Below are positions 44,756-56,692 of a DNA stretch of 64,000 nucleotides, in pieces. The position numbers and the translations under genes were made by a program. The DNA comes from Sphaerosporella brunnea. Taxonomy: Eukaryota; Ascomycota; Pezizomycetes; Pezizales; Pyronemataceae. Every line of letters starts with the position of its first letter. Positions within the stretch are counted from its first letter, which is position 1. The notes under the pieces are model-generated. The model saw only the letters and a list, made by a program, of their open reading frames with translations. It was not told the origin of the DNA and did not search any database. The DNA lies in assembly GCA_008704415.1 (NCBI GenBank), contig VXIS01000093.1, positions 62,001 through 126,000 on the forward strand. The letters run 5' to 3'.

Positions 44756-47700
44756 ATGTCCAGCTCAGACCGCGACGTCAAACCCAATCGCACTCTTCTC
44801 CCGCCGATCACGCTTAATTCTCCCTCGTCAAAAAAATCCAATGGCACCAGCAAGAAGCCGAATCCTAACCCGACCATCGGGTCCACAGAAATGGCCCCAA
44901 ACTCTCGGAGAATCTCGCGAAACCTATCGCAATTAGACGAGATGGAACCCCCCCCACCAATTCCGGCTGCGATCCAGGAGCAAGGTTACCGTTCGCGGCC
45001 TACGTCCACCCACTCTTTTCGTGGGCGAGACGAGTCAGATGACGAGCCCAACATAGCCACTCGCCGTAATTCGGCTGGTTCTGGGTCGACGACAGCGTGG
45101 GCAGGACACTCCCCGGGAGAGAGTAGCACCGCGGGCCCCTCCAATAACAACACCCGTTCAAAGTGGCGTAGCGGAGCTTCTTTCTTTTTCAAGGGCGCCG
45201 AGAACAACTCTACCGCATCCATGGACGGCGGAGATGAGATGGATGGTGATTCAACCCCGCGCTCAAGACGGAGCGGTCTCTTCCAATCAGGCGCGGGCAA
45301 TCGACCCTCTGGAGAATATTCTACAGGCGAAGAGCTAGAAACTCCTGTTCAGAACAAACGACCCAGCTTTTTTCAACGATTGAGAACCTTTGGCGGCGGG
45401 ACTACTAATACTCACGTCAGATCGCATTCAGGCTGGACTGAAGACACGATGGATCCCGACAGCCCAGCCAATCTGGGAGCTCCGCGTCCGCCGTATGCAG
45501 CGAGTGATGGCGGATATCTCGACGATGGAACCGAGTCAGATGACCATCCGAGCCGGCGAAGATCTTTCAGTCCGGCCCCAAACGGCGGCGCGATGAGTGC
45601 ACCCACCACACCTCGACTTGGAGGAAGCGGCAGGATGAGACGACGCGCAACGGTCACCACGGGTGAAGATGGCAATGAAACCGACAGGTCGAGGAGTCGC
45701 TACACATTTTCGCGACGGTCATCCTTCAAGAACAGGGTTACGAAGCGTCGGTCCACGGATGGCGAGCGTCCGTCGTACATGCCGAACTACAGAGATTCTG
45801 CGGCTAAGTGGAAGGCGATAAAGGCGGGCATCCGGATGATTGGGCGGAAGCACAAGGAGCTGGAATCTAAAATCGATCGGGAAAAGTCTGCTGAGCTGGT
45901 GGCAGAGCTTTCGGCGGCTACCCCTGCCGCTGTGATGCTTGCAAGCATGTTTCAAAGAGATGAACACGGCCACAGGCGAATACCCGTATTACTGGAGCAA
46001 CTCAAGGTGCGCATCACGGATTCTCATCATTCCCAGAAAGGATCGGGAAGAGCACAGACCACATTCAGGTTGGAGCTCGAGTATGGCAGTGGTTTGACGA
46101 GGATGAAATGGGTTATCCACCGAGAGTTCCGCGATTTCTTCAATCTCCATACCCGCTATCGAGTAGCAAACATCAGTGATACAACTTTTAGTGGAAGAGG
46201 AGAAATCCACAAGCTACCAAAGTTCCCCAGAGAAACAATCCCCTACCTGAGAGGTGTTAGAGGATTGGGAAATGATGATGATTCGGATGATGACATCCTT
46301 AGTGGCCCTGAACGACAAGCCACCGATTCGAGCTTTGGGACACCTTCGACTAAAAAGAAGAAGAAGCGACCGGCTGCGAGAAGGATGTCGTCTACTCTCG
46401 ATGACATGGAGCATGCTACCAACACCGGTGTGGCGGCAGCTTTGGCCGCCGCAACCGCAGCGGCTGGTCCGGTCGTGCAGCAAGCGATGCAGAAGCGTGA
46501 AGGATTCAACCTCCGACAGAGACAGCAGTTGGAGGAATATCTGCGACGCCTCATCCGCGTGATGATCTTCCGACCTGATTCCAACAGATTGTGCAAATTC
46601 TTGGAACTGTCGGCCCTTGGAGTAAGACTTGCCGCAGAAGGCTCTTACCACGGCAAGGAGGGCTATCTCATCATTCGCTCATCGAAGGGCAGCGACTTCA
46701 AGCGGCCTTGGAACCCATCGCAAGTGGCTAGGCGTCACTCACCCAAGTGGTTCCTGGTCAGACATTCGTACATCGTCTGCGTCGACTCCCCGGAAGAGAT
46801 GAACATTTACGACGTCTTTTTGGTAGATTCCAACTTTGAAGTTGATATCAAGCGATTTCTTAGAAAGAAACCATCTAAGGATGCTGCAACAGAGAGCGCC
46901 AGCAACGCTCCTAGACCGCAACACCACCGTCTGGCCATCCAAAACCATGAACGGACAGTGAAGCTACTAGCCAAGAATGAGCGGCAATTGCAGCAATTCC
47001 AGCAGAGCATGGAATACATGAAAGCAAACACGTTATGGTCGAAGCCTCAGCGATTCGACAGTTTTGCGCCTGTTCGCAAGGGTGTTTTTGCACAATGGCT
47101 CGTTGATGGCAGGGACTACTTCTGGAACGTGAGCAGAGCTATCAGTATGGCTAAGGATGTTATTTACATCCACGACTGGTGGCTTTCTCCGGAACTTGTA
47201 TGTTACATGATGCACCACGCGTTTTGTGGCTAATGTTTGTCTAGTATCTCCGACGTCCAGCAGCTGTATCCCAGAAGTGGCGATTAGACAGACTCTTGCA
47301 AAAGAAGGCTCAAGAAGGTGTCAAGATTTTCGTCATCGTTTACAGGAATATTGGTGCTGCTATCCCCATTGATTCCGTCTACACCAAGTATTCGCTCCTA
47401 GACCTGCATCCCAACATATTTGTGCAACGCTCCCCAAATCAAATTAGACAGAACACCTTCTTTTGGGCCCACCACGAGAAGATCCTGATTGTGGATCACA
47501 TGATTGCATTCGTTGGTGGTATCGATCTCTGCTTTGGTCGTTGGGACACGCCACAGCACTCGGTTATGGACAACAAGCCCAGTGGATTTGAGGAAGGCAG
47601 CACTGATGCCGACCCGGAGAACTTCCAACTTTGGCCTGGAAAGGACTATTCAAACCCTCGTGTACAAGACTTCTTCAACTTGGACAAGCCCTATGAAGAC

Positions 47701-50142
47701 ATGTACGATCGTAATACAGTCCCCCGAATGCCATGGCACGACATCCACATGCAAATCGTGGGACAGCCGGCTAGAGATTTGACTAGACACTTCGTGCAGC
47801 GTTGGAATTACCTTTTGCGGCAAAGAACACCGTCCCGACCTACACCGCTTTTGCTCCCCCCGCCGGACTTTACTGATGGGGAGCTCGAGAGCCTTGGGAT
47901 CGACGGCAGCTGCGAGATTCAAATCTTACGATCGGCTTGTTCTTGGTCTTTGGGTACGCCAAATCGCACTGAGAAGAGCATTCAAAATGCATACCTCAAG
48001 GCGATTGAGATGTCGGAACATTTTGTGTACATCGAGAACCAGTTTTTTATCACTTCAACAGACGTTGAAGGCACCAAGATTGAAAACTCAATCGGAGATG
48101 CTCTGGTTGAGAGGATTACCCGTGCCCATAAAAACGACGAGGATTGGAGAGCGATCATCCTTATTCCGCTGATGCCCGGATTCCAGAACGCTGTCGACGC
48201 GCAGGACGGTAGCAGTGTGCGGCTCATCATGCACTGCCAGTTCCTCAGTATCTCGCAGGGCGAAAACTCGATCTTTGGACGGCTGAGGGCGGAGGGCATT
48301 GAGCCTAGCGACTACATCGAGTTCTTTAGCTTGCGGAACTGGGGTAAACTCGGGAAGCCAGGGCTGGAGAAACTCGTGACAGAGCAGCTCTATATCCACG
48401 CCAAGTGCATGATTGTCGATGACAGGATTGCAATCATTGGTTCGGCCAACATCAATGAGCGTTCCATGCGCGGAGACAGAGATTCGGAGGTTGCGGCCAT
48501 CATCCGGGATACCGACACGATTATGGGCACGATGGGTGGAAAGCCGTTCCGCGTGGGACGTTTCCCGCATACTCTACGGATCCGTTTGATGCGCGAGCAC
48601 CTAGGACTTGACGTTGACGAAATTATGTCTGATGAGCGTGAGCAGGCGCTTGAGGTTGCGGAACAAGAAGACGCCGAGCAGTGGGAAGAGCAAGTTCGTA
48701 AATGGCAGGAAGAGTCGGCGGAGGATATAGTGCACGACGCCAAGGAAGCTGCTGCCCACGAAGAGTCATTGGGGGAGAGGCGACAGAGGATCGATGAGGA
48801 AGCTATTCAGCGGATGGAGAATTTGCGAAGCTTTAACCACGATGTTGACTGGGAGCAAGAAAACAATCCCAATCTGAAGAAAGTGAGAGGCAAGAAGAAC
48901 ACGATCGACCCGCGTGTGTCGAACAACCCACAGCATCAGAATGACGTTCGAGGGTTCGGCACGGACCACATGGTGCTGAGGGAAAGCGAACGTGCAAGTT
49001 TGAGCGTGGACCGAGCGACCCTGGCCAGCCCAAAATCTTGCGAGAGACGTCGGGCGACGGTCACTAGCAGGGGAAAAGATACTGCGACGTTGTCGAGTCC
49101 CATCAGCCATCAGCGGTCTCGATCCTCTAGCAGAGTATCTCAGATACCGCCCAGAGAACCTCCCCTTCCTCCGTACCCGGTACAGCGTACGGACTCTGTT
49201 GCACTGGGGTTGCCTCAATTGTCTTCACTGCCGCCGTTACCGAATACCAATGATGTTGATATTGGTGGACCATTTGCGGCCCCAGAACAAGCCCCAGGTT
49301 CAACAGCATTGCCCCAAGCTGCACCGCCAGTTTTGCCGCCGGATTTTTCGCTCGCGACCATCAAATCTGACATGTTTGCGGATCCGCTCAACGATTCGTT
49401 TTACCATGACGTATGGTCCAAGGTTGCCAACAACAACACTGAGCTCTACCGCCAAGTGTTCCGGTGCCAGCCCGACAACGAAGTAAAATCATGGGCTGCG
49501 TACAAAGAGGCCGTAGACTACGGCGAACGCTTTTCGCAGAAGCAAGATCAACGGAACATGGAGCGACTCGCACGAACTGACCCGAGCTGTAAGGAAAAGG
49601 AAAGCGAGAAGCCTGACTCGGCTGGTAATAGCACGGAGCCCGTTAACATCCGGTTGAACCTGCCGGATTCCGACAACCTGAACGAAAAATCCGGCTACGG
49701 CTTCGATGCTGCTAAGGGAACTAGGCCCAGAGGCAACAGTTATGCCTCCAGCCGTCTCAACACGGCTACTACCGTCAACTCCACAGCCACGCCGCAGCCG
49801 ACGGGAAGCCGTGGAAGCCAGGGCAGTGGCGACAAGCCGAACGTCAGCGCTGCGGAGCCGAACAACCTCCAGAGCAGCGTCGGCAGTGTCACTTACGCTG
49901 ATGGGAAGGCGCCCACTCCGGCCGCGAACGGGTTGGCGGGCCACACCAGCACCAAACGACGACGCCGGGCGACTACTAGAAGCAGCAAGCCCGCGAATGT
50001 GCTGGAACCGGAAATGGCGGAAAAACTTCTGGGTATGATTCAGGGACACCTGGTGATTTGGCCACATGACTGGTTGGCCAAGGAGCAGGAGACCGGGAAC
50101 TGGTTGTACAGCATCGATCAGTTGGCGCCGCTTGAAATTTAG
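44756..50142 (+). CDS. SPO14: Phospholipase D, Spo14/Pld1 type (PX-PH-PLD)
   Basis: Two exons (44756-47197, 47245-50142) across a 47-nt intron (GTATGT...GTCTAG) give 1779 residues. A disordered S/P-rich N-terminus (about 340 residues) precedes a PX domain (from RIPVLLEQLKVRITD, with a low-complexity insertion) and a PH-like domain (GKEGYLIIRSSKG, KWFLVRHSYIVCVDS). The two catalytic HKD motifs are intact: HHEKILIVDH near 890 and HAKCMIVDDRIAIIGSANINERS near 1198. The tail contains SINDQ-like LYSIDQLAPLEI. It hydrolyses phosphatidylcholine to phosphatidic acid; the yeast enzyme is needed for sporulation and is activated by PI(4,5)P2. A final intron (50142-50186) could extend the end to ...IYRNSN with a stop at 50202. 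The start at 44756 was preferred over 44480 because the extra 92 residues look like translated 5' UTR. Confidence 0.92.
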
Positions 50143-50786
50143 TAAGCCTCTCCCTCCCTCCTACTCTCCGAGCAGCATACTAACAGTAGGAATAGCAATT
50201 GATTGCCACCGCCGGTTCACTTTCCCGGAATCACACTTTTGGAAGCGTTTTTTTTTTTTTTTTTTTTTTTTTTGCAAACATTGGGTTGATAGAGGCACGT
50301 TATCCGTAATGTATTTTTGTTTTATTTGCATCTTCGAGCGGTCTTTAGCATCACGTTACGTTTGTTTTTGCTTACTGGCAGAGCGGTGTACTGCATATAC
50401 CTGGCTTTTTTTTTCCTGCATTGGTTTTTGCATTTTCCATTTCATTACGTACGATAATACCGTCTTTTTGTCCCTCTTTCCTTGAGTAGATGTGTAGAGT
50501 AATGTCTGATTGCCACGGCGGCGGCTGCAGTTTTGTTTTATTGGTTTTATACTTGCGGTTGTTGGGGCGGTTAATGAGAGTGGGTGGGGGTGAGATGTGG
50601 AATGAATGCCACAAGATTCGGGAGACTTTCAGAGGTTCGGCTCAGCGTGATAGTGCCATCCGATGCTCACATAATTTCAGCCAAAGTTTTACACTTCCAC
50701 AGCAAGCAAATGAATCCGAGCAATATCCAACCAAAGATATCCATTCGATATTTATTTTTCTCTATCCCCCATCTCCCCAACCAAAA
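50143..50786. other. Intergenic, convergent 3' flanks
   Basis: 644 bp between the phospholipase D stop and the uS14m stop. A T run lies at 50250-50273 and the stretch is T-rich. No gene is recognised. Confidence 0.5.
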
Positions 50787-51204
50787 CTACCAACTCGCCT
50801 TCTTAACACCGGGAATGTTACCCTCCAGGGCATTCAGTCGGAACTGGAAGCGCCCCATCCTAAAATCCCTAAACACACCCTTGCCCTTGCCGGCCATCAT
50901 GCACCGGTTCACGATCTGGGTCGGCCGCGTGTTCGATGGCATCGCGTTCAGCTCTAGCTGCGCTTTCAGCCGCTGTAACTGCGGGATCTGCGTGTTGCGC
51001 GCGATGAACCTGGGGTACCGCGAGTATTAGCGGGTTGCGGGGACCGTGAGCGGGAGGTGTCGGAAGGGAGAGTTACCGCAGCGCTTGTCGTCGCTCCTCG
51101 TTCGCGGCGAAGGCGACGCGCTTCGAGTGGTCCTTGAGAATGCGCGCGTTGATCCAGCCGCCGACTTGCAGGCGGGCTTTGAGGAGGTGCGGGGTCGGGA
51201 ACAT
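50787..51204 (-). CDS. MRP2: Mitochondrial small-subunit ribosomal protein uS14m
   Basis: Two exons (51204-51077, 51009-50787) across a 67-nt intron (GTAACT...CCCAG) give 116 residues, the usual size. The order is typical of uS14: NARILKDHSKRVAF, EERRQALRFIARNTQIP, LELNAMPSNTRPTQIVNRC, KGKGVFRDFRMGRFQFR and ending GNIPGVKKASW. It lacks the zinc-binding CxxC form. It is part of the head of the mitochondrial small subunit. Confidence 0.93.
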
Positions 51205-52837
51205 GGTCGTGCGTGTCGCTCGCGTGTTGAGCAGAGGGTGGGGGAGAAAGTTACGTTACTGGGAATGGGAGGGAACCCTTGCCCTATACACTAAATAGGT
51301 AGTAAAAGCCACACACCCAACTACAGTCGAGCTGAAAAGCCCAGCATAGCCAAATAAATGCCGTAGAACTGGTTGCTGAGATGCAATTGACCTTCTGATT
51401 TTGTGATACGACGCTTGGATGACTTGCTAATAGCTTTGTGGAGTCGCTTCGGGACGCCTACAATAAATACGAATGTTTTCGATCCCAGATAGGCCTTGGT
51501 ATTTAAACTTACCAGTTTTCAGCGGGTAAAAGCTTGATGGTAGTAGTGTAGCTGCTCAGAAAATGGAGGGTGGGAGAATGTATGATATGTATGTATGAGC
51601 GCGGTCATAGTGGGAGGGTAGCTCCACGTCTTTACCATCAACATCCGGATTCTATTTTTAGACCTAGTCGCTCGTGGCGCAGTTGGTAAGGCCTTGCCAC
51701 TGCGTCAGTCCTGAACGTGGAGGGTTCGATTCTCACATCGGCTGGCTGCTGACGGTGAAGTTGAAATACACCCTTCCCTAGGTTACAAGCCCTAGCTAGG
51801 CTTGGGGGATATAACTACCTGAGGTCAAAGCCGAGCCAGCGGAGACCGCGACGGTAGTTATATCTTTTGCCGTCGTAAGGTTAGTCCCTTTTAATCTCCA
51901 TGATCCATCCGTTCACCCGCTGTTGACGACTTTGTTACTGGCCCCACAACATCACCACTTTCGAACCCTAACTCCTCTCTCATGATAGTAATATCGTAGA
52001 TCCATCCACTGCTCACAGAAGTCGGGAAACTTCGCGAACGGGACGCCCGGTCCACCAGGCACGGTGAGTGCACTTCCGTTGCCCATTTTTGTCTGCCGAA
52101 GTTTAAAGGACAGCCACCAACGGGTGTTTTGTGGCACTACAACCGGACATCATCATGCATAGTAACCTGTCACCACTTTAGAGCGGAGCACTTCGCTCAA
52201 CTCGCTATGCAAGTGGCAAAATCTACGACAATCGCGTTTGTCTTTGAAACAACAAAACAAAACGAGTGACTCTGGGTGTAGGGCCACCATCGCGAGAGCG
52301 TGGCCTTGGAGGTGAGCTTCTTGTCGCTCCAGATCCGCAGCTGCAAGCTTAAAGCCCGATACTGCCTGGTTCTGGACCACCATATCCTCCTCGGGTCGCC
52401 CAGTCACGCTTTTACGCTCTGTGTTGTTTCACATTTTTGCTGTAGTTATACGGTTGGACAAAGCTTCGAAGTAGGTACCAAGTACTTACTTAACTATGTA
52501 CGACCTAAGGAGATGACTCACCACTTCAGCATCCGTTGCACCTCTTTGTGGCACTGCAGGAACGCGGCACAAAAATCGGTAACATCATAGGTAGCTACAT
52601 GTAAGCTGCCGCATAGCTGCAGGAAGTTTGGGCTGGCATGCGGACCGTCCACTTTATTTCGGCACATGTGGCTCTTTCCAGTAGAACACATGCGATTTGC
52701 CGGATGCAGTCAGCCTGCGTACATAGATTTGAAGTTTGAAGAGAATGGTCCTGGACATAGAAAACGGCGGGGACCTCCACCACCACTTCCCCCTTTCCGC
52801 TGGGAGAAACTCGCATCATAACAATCGACCTCCAGCG
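51205..52837. other. Intergenic with SINE-like unit
   Basis: 1.6 kb between uS14m (-) and the P450 gene (+). The notable element is the tRNA-headed unit at 51663-51869. Minus-strand frames at 51891-52137 and 52153-52407 are open for 60-85 codons but match nothing I know. Confidence 0.5.
51663..51869 (+). ncRNA. tRNA-headed SINE or Pol III transcript candidate with hairpin
   Basis: TGGCGCAGTTGG (A box, from 51675) and GGGTTCGATTCTC (B box, about 51722-51734) are spaced as in tRNA genes, but the acceptor stem does not close. Downstream, GATATAACTACC (51808-51819) and GGTAGTTATATC (51853-51864) form a perfect 12-bp stem with a further GGTC/GACC pairing inside. TCTTTT directly after it would serve as a Pol III terminator. 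The arrangement suggests a SINE or an independent small RNA. Confidence 0.45.
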
Positions 52838-54633
52838 ATGATGTGGCCACTCGTCTACCAAGTCCTCGCCGTCTGTATTGGTATCTATGCACTCCGCATA
52901 TTACATCAGAAGATAGTGTGTGCCCACTACCGTGTATGTGCCGGTTTGTTGACACCAACAACAACAGCAAAACCAGCGTTTCGCGCGCTCTCATGGGTGT
53001 AAACCGGCCGGCACCAATCTTGACATTCTTGGGCTCTACCGGTTCTACGAACTCTTAGCATCGTCCCTGAACCAGACCATTCCTCTGTACGGCGAAGCCC
53101 TCTTTTCGCGTCAGAAGCGCAACACCATTCAAGTGGTCGACCTCGGACGCAGCAACCTTGTGACGTGCGAGCCCAAGAACATTCAGTACATCCTCAGCAA
53201 TATCAATGAATACGGCCTCGGCGGCGCGCGCGACAACTTCCACTATTTACTCGGCAATGGGATCTTCACCGCCGACGGCGAGGCGTGGGCGCAGTCCCGC
53301 GCGCTGGTCCGACCGTCGTTCACATGGACCCAGATCGCAGACTTTGAGTCGTTGGAGGAGCATATACACGAGTTGTTTTTGGCGATTGAGGCGCTGGAAA
53401 AGGATGGGGTGACGGAGATGAAGCCGCTGTTGCATGATCTGACCATGGATTTTGCCTCTGAGTTCTTGTTTGGTCAGACTTCGCATGCGTTGAAGCAGCG
53501 CATGGAAGGGGCTACTGATGGCCTTGCACACGCCTTTGATCGTGGGATGGTGCACTTGACGCTGAGCTGGATCTTGGGGGAGCTGCATTGGCTGTGGAGG
53601 CCGAGTGAGTACCGTAAGGTGCGAGACGCCGTGCACTCCTACGTGGACGGCTTTATCCTAAAAGCATTGGAAGCGCGTTCTTCTAAGTCTTCCATGCTCG
53701 AAGCTGAGACAGAGAAAGAGCGGGTGCTGAGGGAAGGAGGCCGCTATGTGTTTCTCAACGCGCTCACAACTATCAACCAAGACCCAGAGATGCTTCGTGC
53801 GCAGGTTCTCAACATCATGCTTGCGGGACGGGACACCACTGCCGCATTGATTTCGTGGATAATGTGGGTACTTGCCCGGGAGCCAAAGATCTGGCAAAAG
53901 CTTCGCCAGGAGGTGAAATCCAATCTGGGAGCCGGAAAAAACGCCAGACTGCCTACGTGGAAGGTGCTGAAGGACATGAAATATCTCCAAGCCGTTATCA
54001 ACGAGAGTATGTTTGCCCCTGTTGGGAAAATGGCAACGTTGATGATGTACTGACTTGGACGCCAGCGCTTCGTTTTTACGCTGTCGTCCCATGGTCCAAC
54101 CGAATCGCACTGCGCAACACGATCTTGCCAGTCGGCGGCGGCCCAGACCAGAGCTCTCCTATTTTCGTGGCGAAGGGTGCCATGGTCAGCTACTCCCTGT
54201 TTTCGATGCACCGGCGCAAGGACATCTGGGGGGAGGACGCGCAAGTATTCTCGCCAGATCGTTGGCTGCGGGGAGATGCCGGCAAGAAGCTGCGGGAAAT
54301 CGGCTGGGGGTATTTGCCATTCAGTGGAGGTATGTTTATTCTATCCCTACGTTATCGGAGCAAGCGCACTGACATTTTTTCTCCAGGTCCTAGAATCTGT
54401 CCTGGACGTAAGTCATCCTCCCCCCCAAAAGCTCGCAACTGCTGTTGTTGACACCATATATAGAGCAATTTGCTTTGACCGAGGCTTCTTACATCGTGGT
54501 TCGCTTTTGTCAGCGGTACAAGAGCATCGAAAAGGCACTTGGAGAGAGCGACGAGCCCACTTGGCTCTCGAGTGCTGTTGCTCCGCCTGGAGACAACATC
54601 CGCGTACGTCTGGAGAAGGAATCAAACTTGTAA
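52838..54633 (+). CDS. Cytochrome P450, CYP52-like (alkane/fatty acid hydroxylase type)
   Basis: Five exons (52838-52933, 52977-54006, 54066-54329, 54387-54407, 54464-54633) with introns of 43, 59, 57 and 56 nt give 526 residues, and phases close. An N-terminal membrane anchor ([17 protein letters not shown]) is followed by HGCKPAG, the entry typical of CYP52-like enzymes. The I-helix reads [12 protein letters not shown], the K-helix ETLR (rebuilt by splicing), then VPWSNR and FSPDRW. The haem loop FSGGPRICPG is spread over three exons, with the Cys ligand in a 21-nt exon. Known for the family: omega-hydroxylation of n-alkanes and fatty acids at the ER. The substrate here is inferred from family only. 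The first ATG of a pair (52838/52841) was taken as start. Confidence 0.9.
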
Positions 54634-56692
54634 ATTACTTCACACGTAGAGAGACATGGATTTTACACCGCGTACAGGTACTTTTAACTGAGAATAACTC
54701 AGTCGACTATGGTCTTTGGGGGAAGGGTCTTTTCAATAACATGCTTGCTGCTTATCTTTCGGTCGTTGAGACGGGGTGGATGGGCTTCGGCTGTACCAAC
54801 ATCTAGCTACTGTCCTATTGACCCTCGAAACCATTGAAGACAAGTCATGTTTACGGTTGTTAGTGCGGTCAGTAAGTGAGTGGCATGACCATGGGCTCTT
54901 GAGTAAGGGTTTATATAAAAGGCTGGCTGGTGAACACATACACCTCTAGATCTTGCTACACGTGCAGCCCTATGAGAGCCAAATGATTGCGGGTGGATGG
55001 GCTGGCCAGCAGCTAATTGGTTCCCAGAATATGATCATGCCAGGCAGGGTTTTGCGGCGGCTGTCACAAGATACTATGTCCGTTGTCCAAAATCGCCACC
55101 AGCCCCCCGTCCGATGTTCAAAAGTACCGTTTCCGGCTCTCCGTCCTATATATCTTATTGCTGGCTACGGTATGTGCATATGCATATTTCGGTGTACAGC
55201 TCTATAGCTAGCTCCAGAGCTACATACAGCTGGATTTAAGGCTCTGTGGAGAATTGTTTCCGGATCCATCAATAGCTCTATCCCAGGCGGGGTAGATAGG
55301 CGTGTATGTAAGTAATTTTGCTCATGTAGTACTCTAGATATGTAGATAGACTCTTCTTCCAACCGCAGCCACCGCTTACACTTACACTTATGTCCGCAGT
55401 AGCAAATCAGGTAGAATACCTAGGTACAGAGATCTCTATAATTGGTGACTGCCCGTCGCGCTACAGCGGCCGAATAGATCGATGTTCTATGCATCTATAC
55501 GTGTTATAGCAACGGTCTATTTGGCGGCGATAGAACGCCAAAAACCAGGTCGAAACACCCAGTCCAGCGGATAGGTAATTGTTCTATTCGGTCCCGATGG
55601 AGCGACGGGAAGTCACCCAATGCATAACCCGAAGCAAAGGCTAATTAAAAAGCCGGGCTGGCTTTTGAACTCGTAGCCTACAGCCTGCCAGCCCGGGCCG
55701 GCTATTGAGAACACTGACGGCAGTGCTGGGAGCCAACTCAAATATGCGTTGAACTCTCCCGGCTGGCTGGATGTTGAGAACACTGCCTGCGCCTACTCCC
55801 CCACCCTCACGGGACACCTTCACACCTTCGCTCCATCTTATCCCTCTCTCTACAGCTCTCCAGCTGCGGAAATCCCCCCCTCAAACGCCGCAGGAAACCC
55901 TGCCCCAGGTCCGAGTTCGTTCGCTCCTCCTCGGTATTTGACAAGGGCGGTCTCACAGCCGTGTTTAAAGAGAGTTGTCACTGTGCTGCAAACCTGTGAA
56001 AGCACCCGTTTAGAAAGGCTGCAAGCAGACTGGTAATGGGAAAATAGGAAATAGTGGTGCGCTACCGCTGGGCGATAGCAATGCTGATCATACAGCACTG
56101 ATGTGATCGCGGCGCTACACATTGGTAGCATGCGCGCGTAGGGTGCAGAATATCACAGCGTAAGGAATGCCACAACCATCCCGCACTCTGTAGATTAGGG
56201 TTTACAGAGCTTTCGCTAGGCATCGCGAGCCTACTTTACTGTCTTCGAACAGATCGCGAAGTCGTTAATTTCGATCCAGCGGGTGGTATAGGTGGTGGTG
56301 GCCAGTGATGCCAGCCTTGATGCAGCTTTTAAACGGTGCATTCACACCTCAATGCTGCACCGAAACATACAACCAGTTACTTATGTATAAATCCACCGTC
56401 GTCGATATATTATGTATCGTTATTAATTATCCATCTCGCAGTGTGCCTGCATGAGCTTACAATTAACGGAACGTCCCGTCGCCCCGCAATTCGGCCTCCC
56501 CGGAAACAGCATCCGGCGATCTCCCCCGTTGGAGGAAAGGCCGAATTTAAAACATCCGCTTGTATGTTGATAACCGAGGCAGCTGCTGTGGCGACTGAGC
56601 AACAACATCAACAACAACGCACGTATAAAGCCAGCTGCCACATCTACCTGTCGATCAAGCTCACTCTGAAATCTCAATATCGGCGCTTCAGA
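54634..56692. other. Intergenic with MITE-like element and repeat motifs
   Basis: 2.06 kb. It contains a ~180-bp element with terminal inverted repeats (55441-55621), two sites of the GGCTGGCTATTGAGAACACTG-like motif (55696-55716, 55761-55785) and the promoter of the next gene. No supported gene is seen. Confidence 0.5.
55441..55621. mobile_element. MITE-like element with long imperfect inverted ends
   Basis: The left end ATTGGTGACTGCCCGTCGC pairs with the right end GCGACGGGAAGTCACCCAAT (reverse complement ATTGGGTGACTTCCCGTCGC). Similarity continues inward through CGGCCGAATAGA / GGACCGAATAGA, to about 45 bp. The interior is non-coding. Flanks have TA-rich sequence but no clean target duplication could be fixed, and the superfamily is unknown. 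Confidence 0.6.

Noticed and set aside
51318..51456. Exon-like minus-strand stretch after a TTGTAG acceptor, reading VPKRLHKAISKSSKRR and ending in a stop
   Set aside because: The upstream donor side does not give a start or an open frame in the same phase, and I know no such protein. It may be chance.
51891..52407. Minus-strand frames of 60-84 codons between uS14m and the P450
   Set aside because: No family resemblance, no plausible splice joining them (the only candidate intron would be about 33 nt) and they lie in a repeat-rich gap.
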